This document shows, one piece after another, positions 21,801-34,154 of a DNA stretch of 64,000 nucleotides (its first letter is position 1; every line of letters starts with the position of its first letter). The position numbers and the translations under genes were made by a program. The notes under the pieces were generated by a model, which saw only the letters and a list, made by a program, of their open reading frames with translations, was not told the origin of the DNA and made no database searches. Source of the DNA: Harmothoe impar (lineage: Eukaryota > Annelida > Polychaeta > Phyllodocida > Polynoidae); contig OX381717.1 in NCBI GenBank assembly GCA_947462335.1, positions 44,993,523-45,057,522 of the forward strand, given 5' to 3'.

Positions 21801-23885
21801 GCAACCCCTTACTAGCCCATCCGGCCCATCCCCCACCGATTTCTCTGTAGTAGGCCTACATTATCATCACCAGGTCAGTCAGTACGACTGACAGTCACAA
21901 TGTTGACGGCGTTTACGGCGAGGCAGGGCCGCCTGCAGTTGCTAGGAGGCTTCTGACTCAGGGACTGTGTCTAGGAAAGCAACAGAGATAGGCCTAGAAT
22001 CCTCCCGATGAAAAGGGTGGCAAGGATGGAAGATGGGTTTATTCTGTCCACTGAATGCGTCCCAATATAATGGCTATACACCTAACTGTATATCTACCGT
22101 GTTAGAAGGGGATTCGGTGGTCTGTGTTGGGGTTAATGTTTCCCTGACATATATACATGGACGGTGTGTGAAGCAGCGTCGCGTTTGTCCCTGCTTCCTG
22201 TCACTGTGTTTGTTCAATTGGCCAACTACAGGGGGCGGCACAGTAGAGGTGTAACTCCCTAGCGTATTCAAAAGAGACCCGCTTCCACGTTTAGATCTCT
22301 ATAATTCCCTATCACTGAATGCCTAGAAAGCCTTCCTCCCGGGCCTTCCTCCATGTACGCATTCTAGAATAGACCCGTTGTACACATTAAAATAAAGAGG
22401 TCTTTTACGCAATATTTTGCACAAAATGGATCCCCTCCTTTGGTGCGTACACACTTTTATTTTATGGAAGCACCCAGACACGCCAGAGCACATCAACATC
22501 GACTTCAGTTTCTACATGTATGGGGGTATTTCCCCAATAATACTAAACATGAAATATTTGGAGACAAGGCAGTTTCGGCAGCTCGCATTAGCCACAGTGT
22601 TAAAGAAGACTTAAAGAAGTCAATATAGCATTGCATTGTTTTACATGGTATGCCATGTTCATTATCCTGTGCCATTAACTTGTCCGAAACAGCGTTTCTT
22701 CTTTCCAATTAATTAGACATTTTATTTTAATCGGCATAGTTATCTCTGATTAAAATCATGTATACTTCTTGGTATTATGGAGGATATCGGCAGTGCATGT
22801 GGACTGCTACATAATCTTAGCCTACGGGGGGGAAATGTATAGTTTCAAGATAATGGCACCATTTCTTGGGGGGATATAGTAAAAACAATATACTTTCCAC
22901 ATGTATAATACTTTTATAGTGTAATTAGTCATTGAGTCACGGATATAGTGTGAATTTACCCAACTTTCGACAGCCACTTTTCCATAGAATTTTATAAATT
23001 AATATTTTTATAGAAACAATTTATAGCTTAGCTCCCATTTCCCCCCAAATGACATGAAAACAGTTTTTTTTTACAGAATATAGCAGACTGTTGGCGGGGT
23101 GTGAAGCATGGACATTGACTGCATCACGAGAAAAGTATACAAAGCTCCTCATGATTGTTTAAACTTACACTCACAGTGGATTTTTTATGTTTCTTACGTG
23201 CTTTGGCGATTTATGTATGATATTTAGCTATCCATACCATATGTAACATGTAAGCAATCTATGAGTTTGTCTGAATCTTAAAGCTTGACCGTCATGGTTG
23301 AAGTGAGGTGAAAAACACTTTTGGATATAGTTCAGTTTTGATTCACAAGAGGGCTCTTAAGGGCTGGGAGCTCAGCTCTTACACTCACTAGATAGGGTAA
23401 GCATGTTGTAGCTGGGCAATGCTCATGGTCCCCTTTCCAAACACTGCTGCCCTCTGGTGGAACTGTTATTTTAGTCTATGTATGGAAAATGCTGAACTTA
23501 TTCCCCGACAGCCCAGCTTTAACACTCTAGGTGGCATCCTTGCAGCAGGTGTTAACCAGCCACTCAAGCCTAGAGTAAAGAGAGATGGAGGGTGTGTGTG
23601 TGAACACCCCCTCCCAGCTTCCAGGAACCCTCTCCCCCCTCCCCCCTCCCCCGTCCCCCCTCCCCCTTCTACTCTATCCCCTTCACTCACCCTCCCTATT
23701 TTGGGCAACTTGGCCGATACAAATGTATGGCTGTCGTGGTCGGTGACCTTTCTTCCCTGACTGACCAAAGGACCCCCCCCCCATCCACTACCAAGTGACA
23801 TATCTGATTTAGGTGTATGTAGGCTAGATGATTATCAATCAGAGTGAAAATTGAGATTCGCCTCCAGAATAGGTGCCCTCTTTGT
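21801..23885. other. Intergenic DNA, no gene seen
   Basis: No supported gene. A C-rich tract at 23625-23700 produces open frames of about 110 codons on both strands with compositionally simple translations. Otherwise no clear structure. Confidence 0.5.
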
Positions 23886-26800
23886 AACAACTCTCGGCTC
23901 GTCCTGCAAACAGCTTAGACTGTTGACAAAATGAGAAATTCTCCCACCAAGGGGCATTTTAAAGTACAAGCAGGCAAGATCACTTTTTGGGGTATTTTGG
24001 GTGTGCTGAATTCGAAAATCACTCTTGTCAAGCTCAAAAATGGCTCTTTCTATATGAAAACTACAAAAACAAAATGGCTGCCATTGATTTATGAGAAAAC
24101 CTATGAAACCTATGTTATTTATCATTCCTAGTCATGTAATACATCAAAATGAAGGGATTTTAGAGGCCAGACTGTCTGAGACACCTGCCAAGCTGAAACA
24201 TTTTTTCCTGGGAGTTCCAAAGCCAAAAATTCAAAATGGCTGCCACTGTTTTTTAGTAACTCCCAAATACATTATTCATCACTCCTTGTCATGTTGTACC
24301 TCAAATGAAAGGGATTTGCAAGCCTAGTCCACTCTAGGCCATTGTCAAGATAAACAGGGTTTTTGCAACATGAAGCCCCTCCCAAAAAAAAGATGGCCAC
24401 TAGTAATTTTTGAGCACAGTCAATATCCATGTCCATATTCAAGGAGGAGGGGCTTTTTTTAAAATTAAAGCCTAAAAATTGGGAAATCTGCCACCACCTC
24501 ACCCACCTTCTATCAACAAGTCAATATTTGTTACCCTTTCATGTATACTGTTAAAACCCCACCTATAAGACTAATCTATTTTGGCATTTCTTATTGCTAT
24601 AAGCCAAATTCTTTTTCTCAAATTAGGGTTCCACTTACAGGTGGGGTTTTATTACATTAAATCAAAGAGAAAACAATTTTTAATCCTTTTTTTTCTCAAG
24701 TTGGTGATTTGGCTTATAAGTGGGGTCGTGCAGGGGTTTTACAGTAGTTATGCAGTAATTTTCACTGAAAACACATGACGTTTTTTGTCCAGTTAAGGAG
24801 CACGTCCAATCATGATGCCACTAAATACTATGTACAAGGGTAGGCACTAGTTTTTTCTGCTGTGGGCCAACTGTGGATATGGCCCAAAAGGTCTATGGGA
24901 CTACACAAGTGTTTAGAGATAAGCAGTGACTGTCCTCACTTAAAAACTTCCTCTCTGATTCCGGGGTGTGAAATCGGAAAAATGAATTCCTCTGAATATG
25001 GCGCATAAAGTGACAATGCTACATGCAAGTCTGGCTCATCTTTTCCAAACCCTTGCAAATTTCATGCTTTAACAATATTAGGGGGATTGGGGGCATTCCC
25101 CCCAAGAAAACTTTGAAAATCTAGAAGCCAAATGGTACAGTTTCATGTGTCTTTTTTTATTGGATCTGGATTAATCTCAGGAACTGTCCAGGTGAAGATT
25201 AAAACCTCGGATTTCCGAGTTTCCGCGGAGATTTCACACCCCTGTGATTGGGAGCCCTCCACAGAATCAAGTCCCTAGAACATCAGGACCCAATGGCAGG
25301 TCCTCAGGATTAAATTCCAAGTCCTAGGAGCCAGATAGATATCCATGCATGTTATCTTGAGGAAGTATAGTCCTAGGGACCTGATATTGGGTCTTAGGGA
25401 TATCCATTTCAAAGGAGACCTTCTCCAGCAACACTAACTTCTCTTTGAGAGTTTCCCATGCTCCATCCCGATCATCCATCTTTGCCTTACCCCACCCCTC
25501 TTCTTATTCCAGGATTTTAACCCCTCTCACTGTGCCTCCACTCCTCTTCCAAAGGCTCCCAGCCCTCGTCCCTAGGCTCCTAACACTTCTTTAGGTTTTC
25601 AATTGCTCCTGCCTTGGCTCTAAACGCTCCTCCCAGGGCTCCCGGCCCTGTACTTGGACCCCACCCCCTCATCTTCAGGGCTTCCACCCAACCTTTTTGG
25701 GCTTCCAGCCCTCCCTTTGGCATCTTTTCCCACTACATTTCCTCTTCCCTTCCCCTAGCCCCTGCCTTGTATCTCATTGCTTCCCTGTACAATGTTCTCA
25801 TACTGCTCTTTCCCTCCCACTGCTCTATTCCTCTCCTTTCTGATTCTGCTGCCTCCTGCCAACACTTCCCTTTACCTCACCCTTTCCCAACTCCCATTGA
25901 CTTTCCCTTTATATGAGAGGAGGAATGGGTGTACAGGAGGAGCATTGGAATCCCTGAGAAGGGCTTGGGTCTACAGGAGAAGGAGTAGGAGCCTTTGGAG
26001 GAGGGTCGGAGTCCCAGGGTGGGGGCACCGGGAGAGGGATGGGATAAGGAAAGTTGTGGTGGCACAAGAGTAGAGATAGATGCTCTAGATGAGGAATAAG
26101 GAAGGCACAAGGAGAGGTCAGGGATGCTGGAGGAGGTCTCTTATGTCTCTTGGTTGCTTGCACGGAATTGGTGAACTGATTGTTGCTACTATGCTTGTGG
26201 AAACCTCTTGTTTATACGGCTCTTTACTCTATGTGAGAGACCTTACTAAATGTTATCTGTTGGGAACCAAATGTACTTATTTAAATTGACTGTATTATGA
26301 AGAGCATCGTCATTATGATTTATGGTCAAATAAAAACTTTTCAAATTTCAACTTATGAAATGAATATGAGATCCTTAGGACTTGGTATCACTTCCCAATG
26401 ACTAGAGGTCCTATTCCCTAGACTTTCTCACAATCACATGAAAATCTTTTCCTGAAGTTAGGTGGTCATGTAGGAGCCTATAGCATCTTGAAGTCACAAG
26501 TCCTTGTAAGTTCCAAACAAGATACAGTGTCTAAGTTACAGCTCCTGAGGCATAGATATCTTGGACCAAGGGCTTCCAAGCCAACATTGCTTTGAATGTG
26601 AGGTGGACCCCCAATTAGAATGGAAGTATGTGGTGGGAACAATCACTATCCATAGATAGTCACACTAGTGCTTGTTCATAGGTTTTTTGGGCTACTTGCA
26701 TGACTGGCCCACGACTGGTAAAGTGTCTACTCCTGTATATACTATGTATTGAGAATGCTCTAATCTTGATGGGATGTACCCTTAACTGGGGAAGATGGGT

Positions 26801-27545
26801 AACAAAAAGGCCAGCATGTTATTACGCATAAAAGGGTACACGTAAACAATTTTTAAGCCATCTAGAGAAGGGGGGAGGGTAATAACTTTTGACCTCCTGC
26901 AATGGTGTTAAAGATTTCCAATTTTTTTTACAATATTGACAAAATATCCCCTATTTGAGGCTTTCCCATCTCATAAAAATAGCTCTTCCCCCTTGGAAAT
27001 GAACTGAAATGAACTGTGCTCAAAAGTTGCTAGCGGCCATTTATTTTTTGGGTGGGGATGGGTTTCATGTTATATAAGTCTCTGTTTATCTTGGCAATGG
27101 CCTAGAGTGGACTAGGCTTGCAAATCCCTTTCATTTGAGGTACAACATGATAAGGAGTGATGAATAAAGCATTGTTGGTTTTTTTCTCGAAAAACGATGG
27201 GGGCCATTTTGAATTTTTGGCTTTGAGACTCTTGGAAAATGATGTTCCAGTTTGGCAGGTGCCTCAGACAGTCTGGCCTCTAAAATCCCTTCATTTTGAT
27301 GTATTGCATGACTAGGAATGATGAATAACATAGGTTTCATAGGTTTTCTCAAAAATCAATGGCAGCCATTTTGTTTTTGTAGTTGTCACATGGAAGGAGC
27401 CATTTTTGAGCTTGGCAAGTGTGATTTGCGGATTCAGCACACCCAAAATACCCTAAAAAGTGATCTTGCCTGTTTGTACTTTAAAATGCCCCTTGGAGGG
27501 ATTAGAATGATATTTGTGAAGATTTTGTCCAGTCTAGCTCACATA
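23886..27545. repeat. Giant (about 3.6 kb) inverted repeat / foldback element
   Basis: The left arm (about 23940-24500) is roughly 80-90% identical by eye to the reverse complement of about 26930-27500. Further matching inverted pairs lie inside: about 24835-24920 with 26640-26720 (GTGGGCCA, GCCCAAAA blocks) and about 25315-25330 with 26370-26385 (CCAAGTCCTAGG / CCTTAGGACTTGG). Near the middle the plus strand switches from pyrimidine-rich (about 25430-25910) to purine-rich (about 25912-26110). The whole is one imperfect palindrome centred near 25.8 kb. Short open frames in the arms are mirror images and not genes. Confidence 0.65.
24546..24746. mobile_element. MITE with TACTGTTAAAACC ends, inserted in the left arm
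   Basis: Left TACTGTTAAAACCCCACC, right GGGGTTTTACAGTA, with inner words like CTTATAAG. Related to the 15521-15707 element. The right arm of the giant inverted repeat lacks it, so it inserted after the arms formed. Confidence 0.65.
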
Positions 27546-27962
27546 TTTTGAGAAATGAAATGTTACAATTTAAATTAGATTGATTGGCAAAAGTTGGCCC
27601 AGTTTACCCATTATATATAGTACTGCAGAAATTACTTTAATCCTGGGGTTCATGCCCTTGATAATCATAAATCAGTGTGATGGCCTCGATTTATTGACCT
27701 TCATCGGAAAAAAACAAACACCGATAACACTTTCCCTCATTGGCAAGGAAGTAAAATATGTGATTTAATCATTTTTAGATATTTTATCTTAGATCTAGAT
27801 TATATCTGTACATAATCATTTCCACCAAAAACAATTTCTTTTGCCATCCATTGATGTCGCTAGTATACAAGAGAGGCAAGTTAAGTTTGTTTATACCACA
27901 GCGGACACGGAGAACAAAACATTTCACACCTCTTGTTTACTGCATACAGCTAGTGGTATAAA

Positions 27963-28070
27963 GTAGTAATAGGCCTAGTACCAATCGGTAGGGGTATTCA
28001 GTGAAGGGAGCCTATACGGCTCCTTCACTGTATTTCGCGTACAGATTGGTACTCGTCCTATAACTACTAC
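27963..28070. repeat. 108-bp hairpin repeat
   Basis: Imperfect palindrome: GTAGTAATAGGCCTAGTACC at the left pairs with the right end. The centre CAGTGAAGGGAGCC / GGCTCCTTCACTG is separated by 5 nt. Confidence 0.7.
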
Positions 28071-28782
28071 GTAATCACTGGCTATTTCATGGATTTGTTT
28101 CTCCCAATATACAGATAACCCTGCAGATACTGGTTTTCAGGGAGCGATATTTTGGAATAAAAATAGAGAAGCTAGTAAAAAGAGGAGAAGCTACTTAGCT
28201 GGAATATCTTGAAAGGTGATACAGGTCAGGTTACGTCACATTTCTGGTAGGCCTGTAATTGTTGGGGTTTAAAAATAAAGCTTTTCAAGAGGTAGAAACT
28301 TGACCCAGCTTGGGTGATGTATTTCAGGCATATCCAGGTATAGCTCCATGTCCTAAGTGAGGAGTAAATTTACACCTGTTTTGTACACCACAGTCGCAAA
28401 AGGCATCAAGTCGGACCAATAAAGTCATGATTAATGGAATGGGTCAAAGGCAATATCTACTTGCAATGACTACTTGATTGGGAAGACTGTATTTCCCTTT
28501 CATACTATTTCAATGCTTGATCTTTTTTCTTACTTCAATTCAAATGGGGAAATCTTCAGAGGCCTTGATTTTCTTTATGGGCCTCGCAACTATGAATGTT
28601 ATTAACTCCCCAATTCTATAGGGAAAAGTTTAAATTCATAATAGACAACATGAATTTGAATCGTATTTGAGTGCCTGGATTACAGTGGCCCAGAAGGACC
28701 CAAAGAAATGATTTTGGAAAAAATAAAAAGGTGATCAACTGTCAACTTGATATAGTTGACAGCAGGGTGCAGGGTGCACTAA
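28071..28782. other. No gene seen; one copy of a direct repeat
   Basis: About 28366-28490 (GTACACCACAGTCGCAAAAG through CTTGATTGGGAAG) recurs at about 31068-31175 in the same orientation. Otherwise unassigned. Confidence 0.5.
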
Positions 28783-28890
28783 CCCAGTGGGTACAGAACA
28801 TTGAATCAACATTGTTAAATGGTTATCAATGTTGATTCAATGTTGATGCAATGTTGATTCAACATTGGACTGAATTTTGTGCCCACTGGG
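28783..28890. mobile_element. MITE with CCCAGTGGG ends, copy 1
   Basis: Begins CCCAGTGGG and ends CCCACTGGG, exact reverse complements. The body has words like CATTGAATCAACATTG in both orientations. A second copy is at 61801-61894. The half-hairpin at 28891-28920 abuts it. Confidence 0.7.
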
Positions 28891-29350
28891 AAGGTCCCTT
28901 TTCCCAGTACATGTCACATATATAGTCACATGTTTGGACGTTGCTGCTCAAATGCTGCGAAAATAGGGCGCTTAGCCTAGCAATATGGGGGAGTTGTCAA
29001 ATCTGAAAATCACTAAAGAATATGGCTGTAAGATCCCATGCCCACTGACGACTAATGTGATTTCATTGTATTAACTTGTTTAGTAAAGATCAGAGAGATT
29101 TTGTTTTCCTGCAGAGGCTTATCAACCATTTGCCTACATTTAATAGTGACGACATTTTCAATTGCAAGTGTGGCATGCATTACCTTTTCTCAGGGTGGCC
29201 TTAACATCTGCACCATTAGCTGAGAGATAATATCAGTTTTGGATGAGATTATTTATTCAGAGCCGGGTTGACTGTGAAAAAACTTCCTACATTAAAAATA
29301 ATTGCTTCCTAAAAAACATGACTTGTTGTGGCATTTGGTGACAATCACTG

Positions 29351-29708
29351 CACAGAGAAAAGAAGTAGAATCACGGTGACTCCTAATTGTGAGTCTGGAC
29401 TCAATCGCTGAGGTCACACTCCACACACAGAAAAGTGAGAGTCATTGTCGCTAAAACTACCCTCACCTGAGGGTCAAGCACTGCCTGACTCTCAGGTGAG
29501 GGTAGTTTTAGCGACAATGACTCTCACTTTTCTGAGGGTGTCCCCATGACTCTAAAGTGATTCCCAATCATTAGGCAGTCTTAGAATAGGAGTCATTATA
29601 GAGTTATTATAGAGTCCTGCTAATGTCAGGGAGTCACTTTAGAGTCCTGGGGAGAGTTACCTTTGATCAAGTTGGGAATCACAGTTATTCTACTTCCTTT
29701 CTCTGTGT
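29351..29708. mobile_element. MITE with CACAGAGAAAAGAAGTAGAA ends and GAGTCAC words
   Basis: Left end CACAGAGAAAAGAAGTAGAA, right end TTCTACTTCCTTTCTCTGTG. The word GAGTCAC or relatives recur more than ten times. Inside is a perfect 43-bp hairpin (29428-29470 with 29492-29534). Related elements are at 47361-47644, about 49120-49265 and about 42395-42850. Confidence 0.75.
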
Positions 29709-31522
29709 GTATGAGTTCAAATCAAAAAGGAATGCTAGCTATGCAACTGGATTCCTGTTTTAATGAAAAATTAGACTAAAACATATTTGAATGTTATGAC
29801 TATGTATGATATTTAATGTATGGCACACATATAGATGCTATCGCTGATCCAGGGGCCATTATCACATAGTTCTGAGTAGTGGCGCCCATATGTTTCTTAA
29901 CAATCACGCGCATACTCGCCCGGGTGGTCCATAGGATTAAAAGAGTAGTGTTTTTATCAACATACAGTTTGGATTGAGGATTCACTCTCGTCACTCGCTA
30001 TTTGACTAGAGTAGTAGACCTCCTAAACATATGCATTTCTACCCTGTTTACATAAACTTATCAGCCACATTTTTAGGCTTTGATCCCTGGGCTCTATTCA
30101 TTATTCAAGACAGTAGATAGAGGTGACTTAAATATGGTCATAATTAATACTGCAATAATACTAATACAGGTGTCATTAAGGGGATGCCCGGGAGGGGGGT
30201 TATAGACAGGGTTAGCATACCTTTTCTAGCCCCCGATCCCTCAAATAGAATAAAGCCCTCTTGAAAAATGGTAGGCCTAATGTACAAGCAATCCTTTACA
30301 CAAGAAATGTGTGACCATATTAAATTTTGCAACCCCCATATGCCATTTGAAGGAGACAATTATCCAACCCTCCTACCAAAACTACCTCATGGTACAAATG
30401 TAGTTGAAATGATGATCCCTCCAGAGAGTCCCTGGAGTCCTTTTGTTGGACATAAGTACAGAGCTAAAGTCGGGTCAGTGAGTGGGATGCTGTTCTAGTT
30501 TTATATTTATGCCATGCCTGAGTGCATTTAGGTCAGGCGAGGGCGTGGTTGAAATGCCGGCTCCTGATTGGCTGGTTTGGGCAAACCCCTTCAGAGGGCT
30601 CGTCCCTGGTTGCATATATTAGTAGGTCACAGGAGCCTTGGTGAGTATAATACATAGACGGCTCCAATACCTTCTATATGGGTACCGGTAAATATTTCCC
30701 CTAAGGCTCCGAACTCTTTCTTTTTCAAATTCCCTACCTGCGAGAGAGATCCACATCGTTTTGCCTCACAGCAGCATTTGCACAATGTACCAACAGACGT
30801 TCAGCATTTGTAGATAACCTAAACGTATAAAGATGCCTTCACACAACGCCCTTTGAAGGCGGGATTTGAATATTTGCCATATTGTGTACACGGTCATCGA
30901 ATATTGGAGACTCTAAAATAAAAACCGGGTGTAGGTGTTTGAAATATCATGTATGCGATTAAAGCTATGGTCAAATGAGGAATGCTCTTGTCTCTAAAGG
31001 ACAAGGGAATGCAAACTACCTAAAATACCTAAAATGAATAAAGCGCCCAGGTTTTAGCGCACCTGTTCTTTGTACACCACAGTAGCATAAGGTATCACGT
31101 CAGACCAATTAAGTCATTATCAATGGATTGGGCCGAAAGCAATATCTACTTGCAATGACTACTTGATTGGGAAGTCTGTGGTCAATACAGACTACCTAAA
31201 ATAAATAAGCACCCAGGTTTTAGCGCACATGTTCTTATAGATTTCATCCTCCAATTTAACGGGCGATTGTACAGGACCTGAAATACTCTTGTTTTAGTGG
31301 TTAATTAAATTGTACTATCCTCTTCTACCCTGACCTAGAACGGGAGATACGCCAATTTGAATACCTGCGTTAAACTATGGACAGACCGCTACAGTACATA
31401 GATTGCGTGTGTCCTGTTTCTAGTCTATTTGCATGTGTAACGATGGCGGTCATGATTTCCATATGGTTGACAGTGGGAAACAGGTCTATGAACCTGACTA
31501 GACAACCCTACATTGGTATGCT
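29709..31522. other. Intergenic DNA, no gene seen
   Basis: No supported gene. It includes the second copy (about 31068-31183) of the direct repeat at 28366-28490, bracketed by two CCAGGTTTTAGCGCAC phrases (about 31049 and 31213). The remaining open frames are short and featureless. Confidence 0.5.
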
Positions 31523-31819
31523 AAGCCAAAAAAAGAGGTTTGTTTCAGGTAACATGCATATGGGAGGAAAATGTAGGGTCGGTAGGACGGATTTATTTTA
31601 ATGTTATATATTTTTTAACATGAATGGAGTAGCCAGCGTCTCTGCAAACCCTAAAACTGGTAAAATATGATGGGTAAAAATACAGAATGTTCTTCAAAAT
31701 TGCATAAAAAACGTAGGGTCGGCCCAATTTACATACACCCTCAGAACAGTGAGCGTCACTGTCGCTGAAATCACTCTTCGGTCGGGTGACCTGAAACAAA
31801 CCTCTTTTTTTTTGGCCTG
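31523..31819. mobile_element. MITE with GCCAAAAAAAGAGG / TTTCAGGT ends, copy 1
   Basis: Left GCCAAAAAAAGAGGTTTGTT then TCAGGT; right ACCTGAAACAAACCTC then a T-run and GGC. Inside: TAGGGTCGG and TTTAACATGAA. Same family as 33881-34154, 35479-35788 and 46967-47193. Confidence 0.7.
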
Positions 31820-32009
31820 ATGGACGCTGTACAAATGGGGTATACGGTGTCATCCATCAAAAGGGCAGTATACATATACTGGACTCTGAGGGCAGCAATT
31901 TCTTAAGCCTCACTATCTGATAACCATCGCGTTTAGGAGCATTTCTCCCTGGGAAAACGATGGACATCTAGTCATCAAACGACGTTCCCTGCTTTAACAA
32001 AGCCTATAA

Positions 32010-33023
32010 AGTACCGTGGGGTATTACTGGCACCCTAAGGAGTTTTCCCCCCTGGTGCGATTTCTGTGAGATATTTTGAGAATTTCTCTTTTCCCATACA
32101 TCGAGCATGGACTTTGTCACATTTTCCATCAGATCTACTTCTACTTTATGGGCAAAATAATATATGTTGTCATATGAATATTTATGTACATGTATTTAGA
32201 ATTCAGGATTTTGTTGGTATTACTGGTATGGCTGGGGGTATTACTGGCACCCTTATGCTTTCCTTACAAAAAGCCATAGTTTTACGAAAATATAAACCGA
32301 CCATGTTGGAGGCACACAATTATGTGTCATCCATGAAGGAATTAAAGTCAGAGACATCCTGACATGCCACACTTATATGTCATTGATATACATCCAAACA
32401 CAGATCTGGACCTCACACAATTGCAGTCAAATTATTTGTGAATGTTGTTTTGGAAACCCCAAAGAATCCAAATTACTAATGAAACAGCTTTGCTCCTAAA
32501 CCAATCATATAAATCTACCATGGAGTGTCAAAGAAAGAATCAATAACTGATTATTATCATGTTCATCTTAACTAGAAAGGATGACTGCCAGTAATACCCA
32601 CAACTGTACAAATCCGTTGGTATTACTGGCACCCCCGCCATCTTGGGGGCATTGAGACCAGGTTCAAAAATGATTGTTCTAGCAGACAGAGGACATAAAT
32701 TGGCCATGGAACTGTGCTTAAGGTTTACGAAAACTCATATAGATGAAGCTGTGAATCTAGATCCAATTCCTCTTACATCTTAGCAAAAGCTATAACTGCA
32801 CCAATCCTGACCTGAATGACCCAATAATCATAATTTTAGAGTGAATTATCCCAATCACAAAGTTCTATTGCCAAATTTCTTGTCTTTTAGGGTAAAGGGA
32901 TAGGTCTCCAAAATATCTTGAATTATCATCTGCTAGCCTGAGCCGATTTGCCTAGCAAGAAATACACACAACACTGCCAGGGTGCCAGTAATACCCCCCC
33001 TGCCAGTAATACCCCACGGTACT
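32010..33023. mobile_element. 1.0-kb TIR element built on GGTATTACTGGCA words
   Basis: The termini are an exact 23-nt inverted repeat (32010-32032 and 33001-33023), beginning AGTACCGTGGGG. The word GGTATTACTGG recurs near 32020, 32216, 32236 and 32618 and in reverse near 32588, 32983 and 33001. The interior has a 98-codon frame with no domain and no transposase. Nonautonomous DNA transposon, superfamily unknown. Confidence 0.7.
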
Positions 33024-33880
33024 CTATGCCAGCACCTATAAAATTGAAATTTGTGCAATGGTTTGACATTTTAACTTGTTTTCTAAAGCCTGAATTTAAT
33101 GTAGACATTGTCTTGTAATTTCCCCAGTGTGCAAATGATATTATTACATATATCCCAAAAACATAAATTGCTGTGTACTATACCCTTGCAAAATACATAC
33201 GGAAAAGGGTTTTCGTTTCCTCAAAGTATGAATGGTGATAATTATACCCCAGCTAACAAATATACGTTTTTTACGTCAAAATAACGTTTTTAACTTTACA
33301 TAATGCTTTGCCCCAATAATAAGCCATAGAGAAAAGTTATATAACGTTGTATAATGTTTTTTGTTTTTTAGGATGTTCGTTTTCTCAAAGTGAAAGTGTA
33401 ACACTGTATATATACATACTAATAGTCTAGACTCTATCACAGTATATATGTACAAAAGTTAGGATGATGAATCTCTGACCCAAATTCAGTGTGCTACCCT
33501 AACACTAACTACTGATGCATACCGAGATTGATGACGTCAATACTGACCTACTTCGAGTAACCAAGTCATTGTTGTTGTCAACCACTGTTGTACGCTCATC
33601 CCCTGATCCTTCTACACAAGAAAAAAGGGGGGAGGGCAGGAGTCAGATGCGACGAGTATAGCGGCCTTATAGGACCCCAATATAACGAGAGGGTTCTTAG
33701 AGGCCTATACAAAGCTCAGGCTATACACAGTATGCGAAAAAAAAGATACCTGTAGTGTTGAAAATATTTGCAGGCAAACCCAACAACCTCAGACGTACCC
33801 CCCCCCCCCCCCTGCCTCACGACTGTTACGAAATGCCGACTCCATTATTTTATACTACTCCCTCTGAAACAGGGTGATAA
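33024..33880. other. Intergenic DNA, no gene seen
   Basis: AT-rich sequence with a C-run near 33800. No gene or recognisable element. Confidence 0.45.
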
Positions 33881-34154
33881 GGCCAATAAAAAAAAGGTGT
33901 GTTTCAGGTTACCCGGCCCTACCTAGCCATACAGGGCTGACCCTAGAACTTTTTATCCAAATTTGTAAAAACATTTTGGGGCTATTTCAGTGTCAATTTG
34001 ATAGTCCGCAAGTCAAGGCCGTCGTCGGCAAGACAGCACTGAAGTTTAGGAGTCAATTTATGGGTACTTCTTAAGCCAAAGTGGAAAATCTAGATTAAAA
34101 AATAAATCAGACCTACCATGTAACCTGAAACACACCTTTAATTTTTTTTTGGCC
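33881..34154. mobile_element. MITE with GGCCAATAAAAAAAAGGTGT ends, copy 2
   Basis: Left GGCC, A-run, AGGTGTGTTTCAGGT; right ACCTGAAACACACCT, T-run, GGCC. About 274 bp. Confidence 0.75.

Noticed and set aside
23419..23801. Overlapping frames of about 110 codons on both strands
   Set aside because: Caused by a C-rich tract without stops. No domain or splice support.
25614..26163. Open frames of 77-100 codons on both strands
   Set aside because: They lie in the pyrimidine/purine-biased centre of the giant inverted repeat, have low-complexity Pro/Ser-rich translations and no domain.
24091..27352. Similar 70-80 residue proteins on opposite strands (24091-24327 and 27131-27352)
   Set aside because: They are the two arms of the inverted repeat read in the same relative frame. 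No domain, and flanking homology continues outside the frames.
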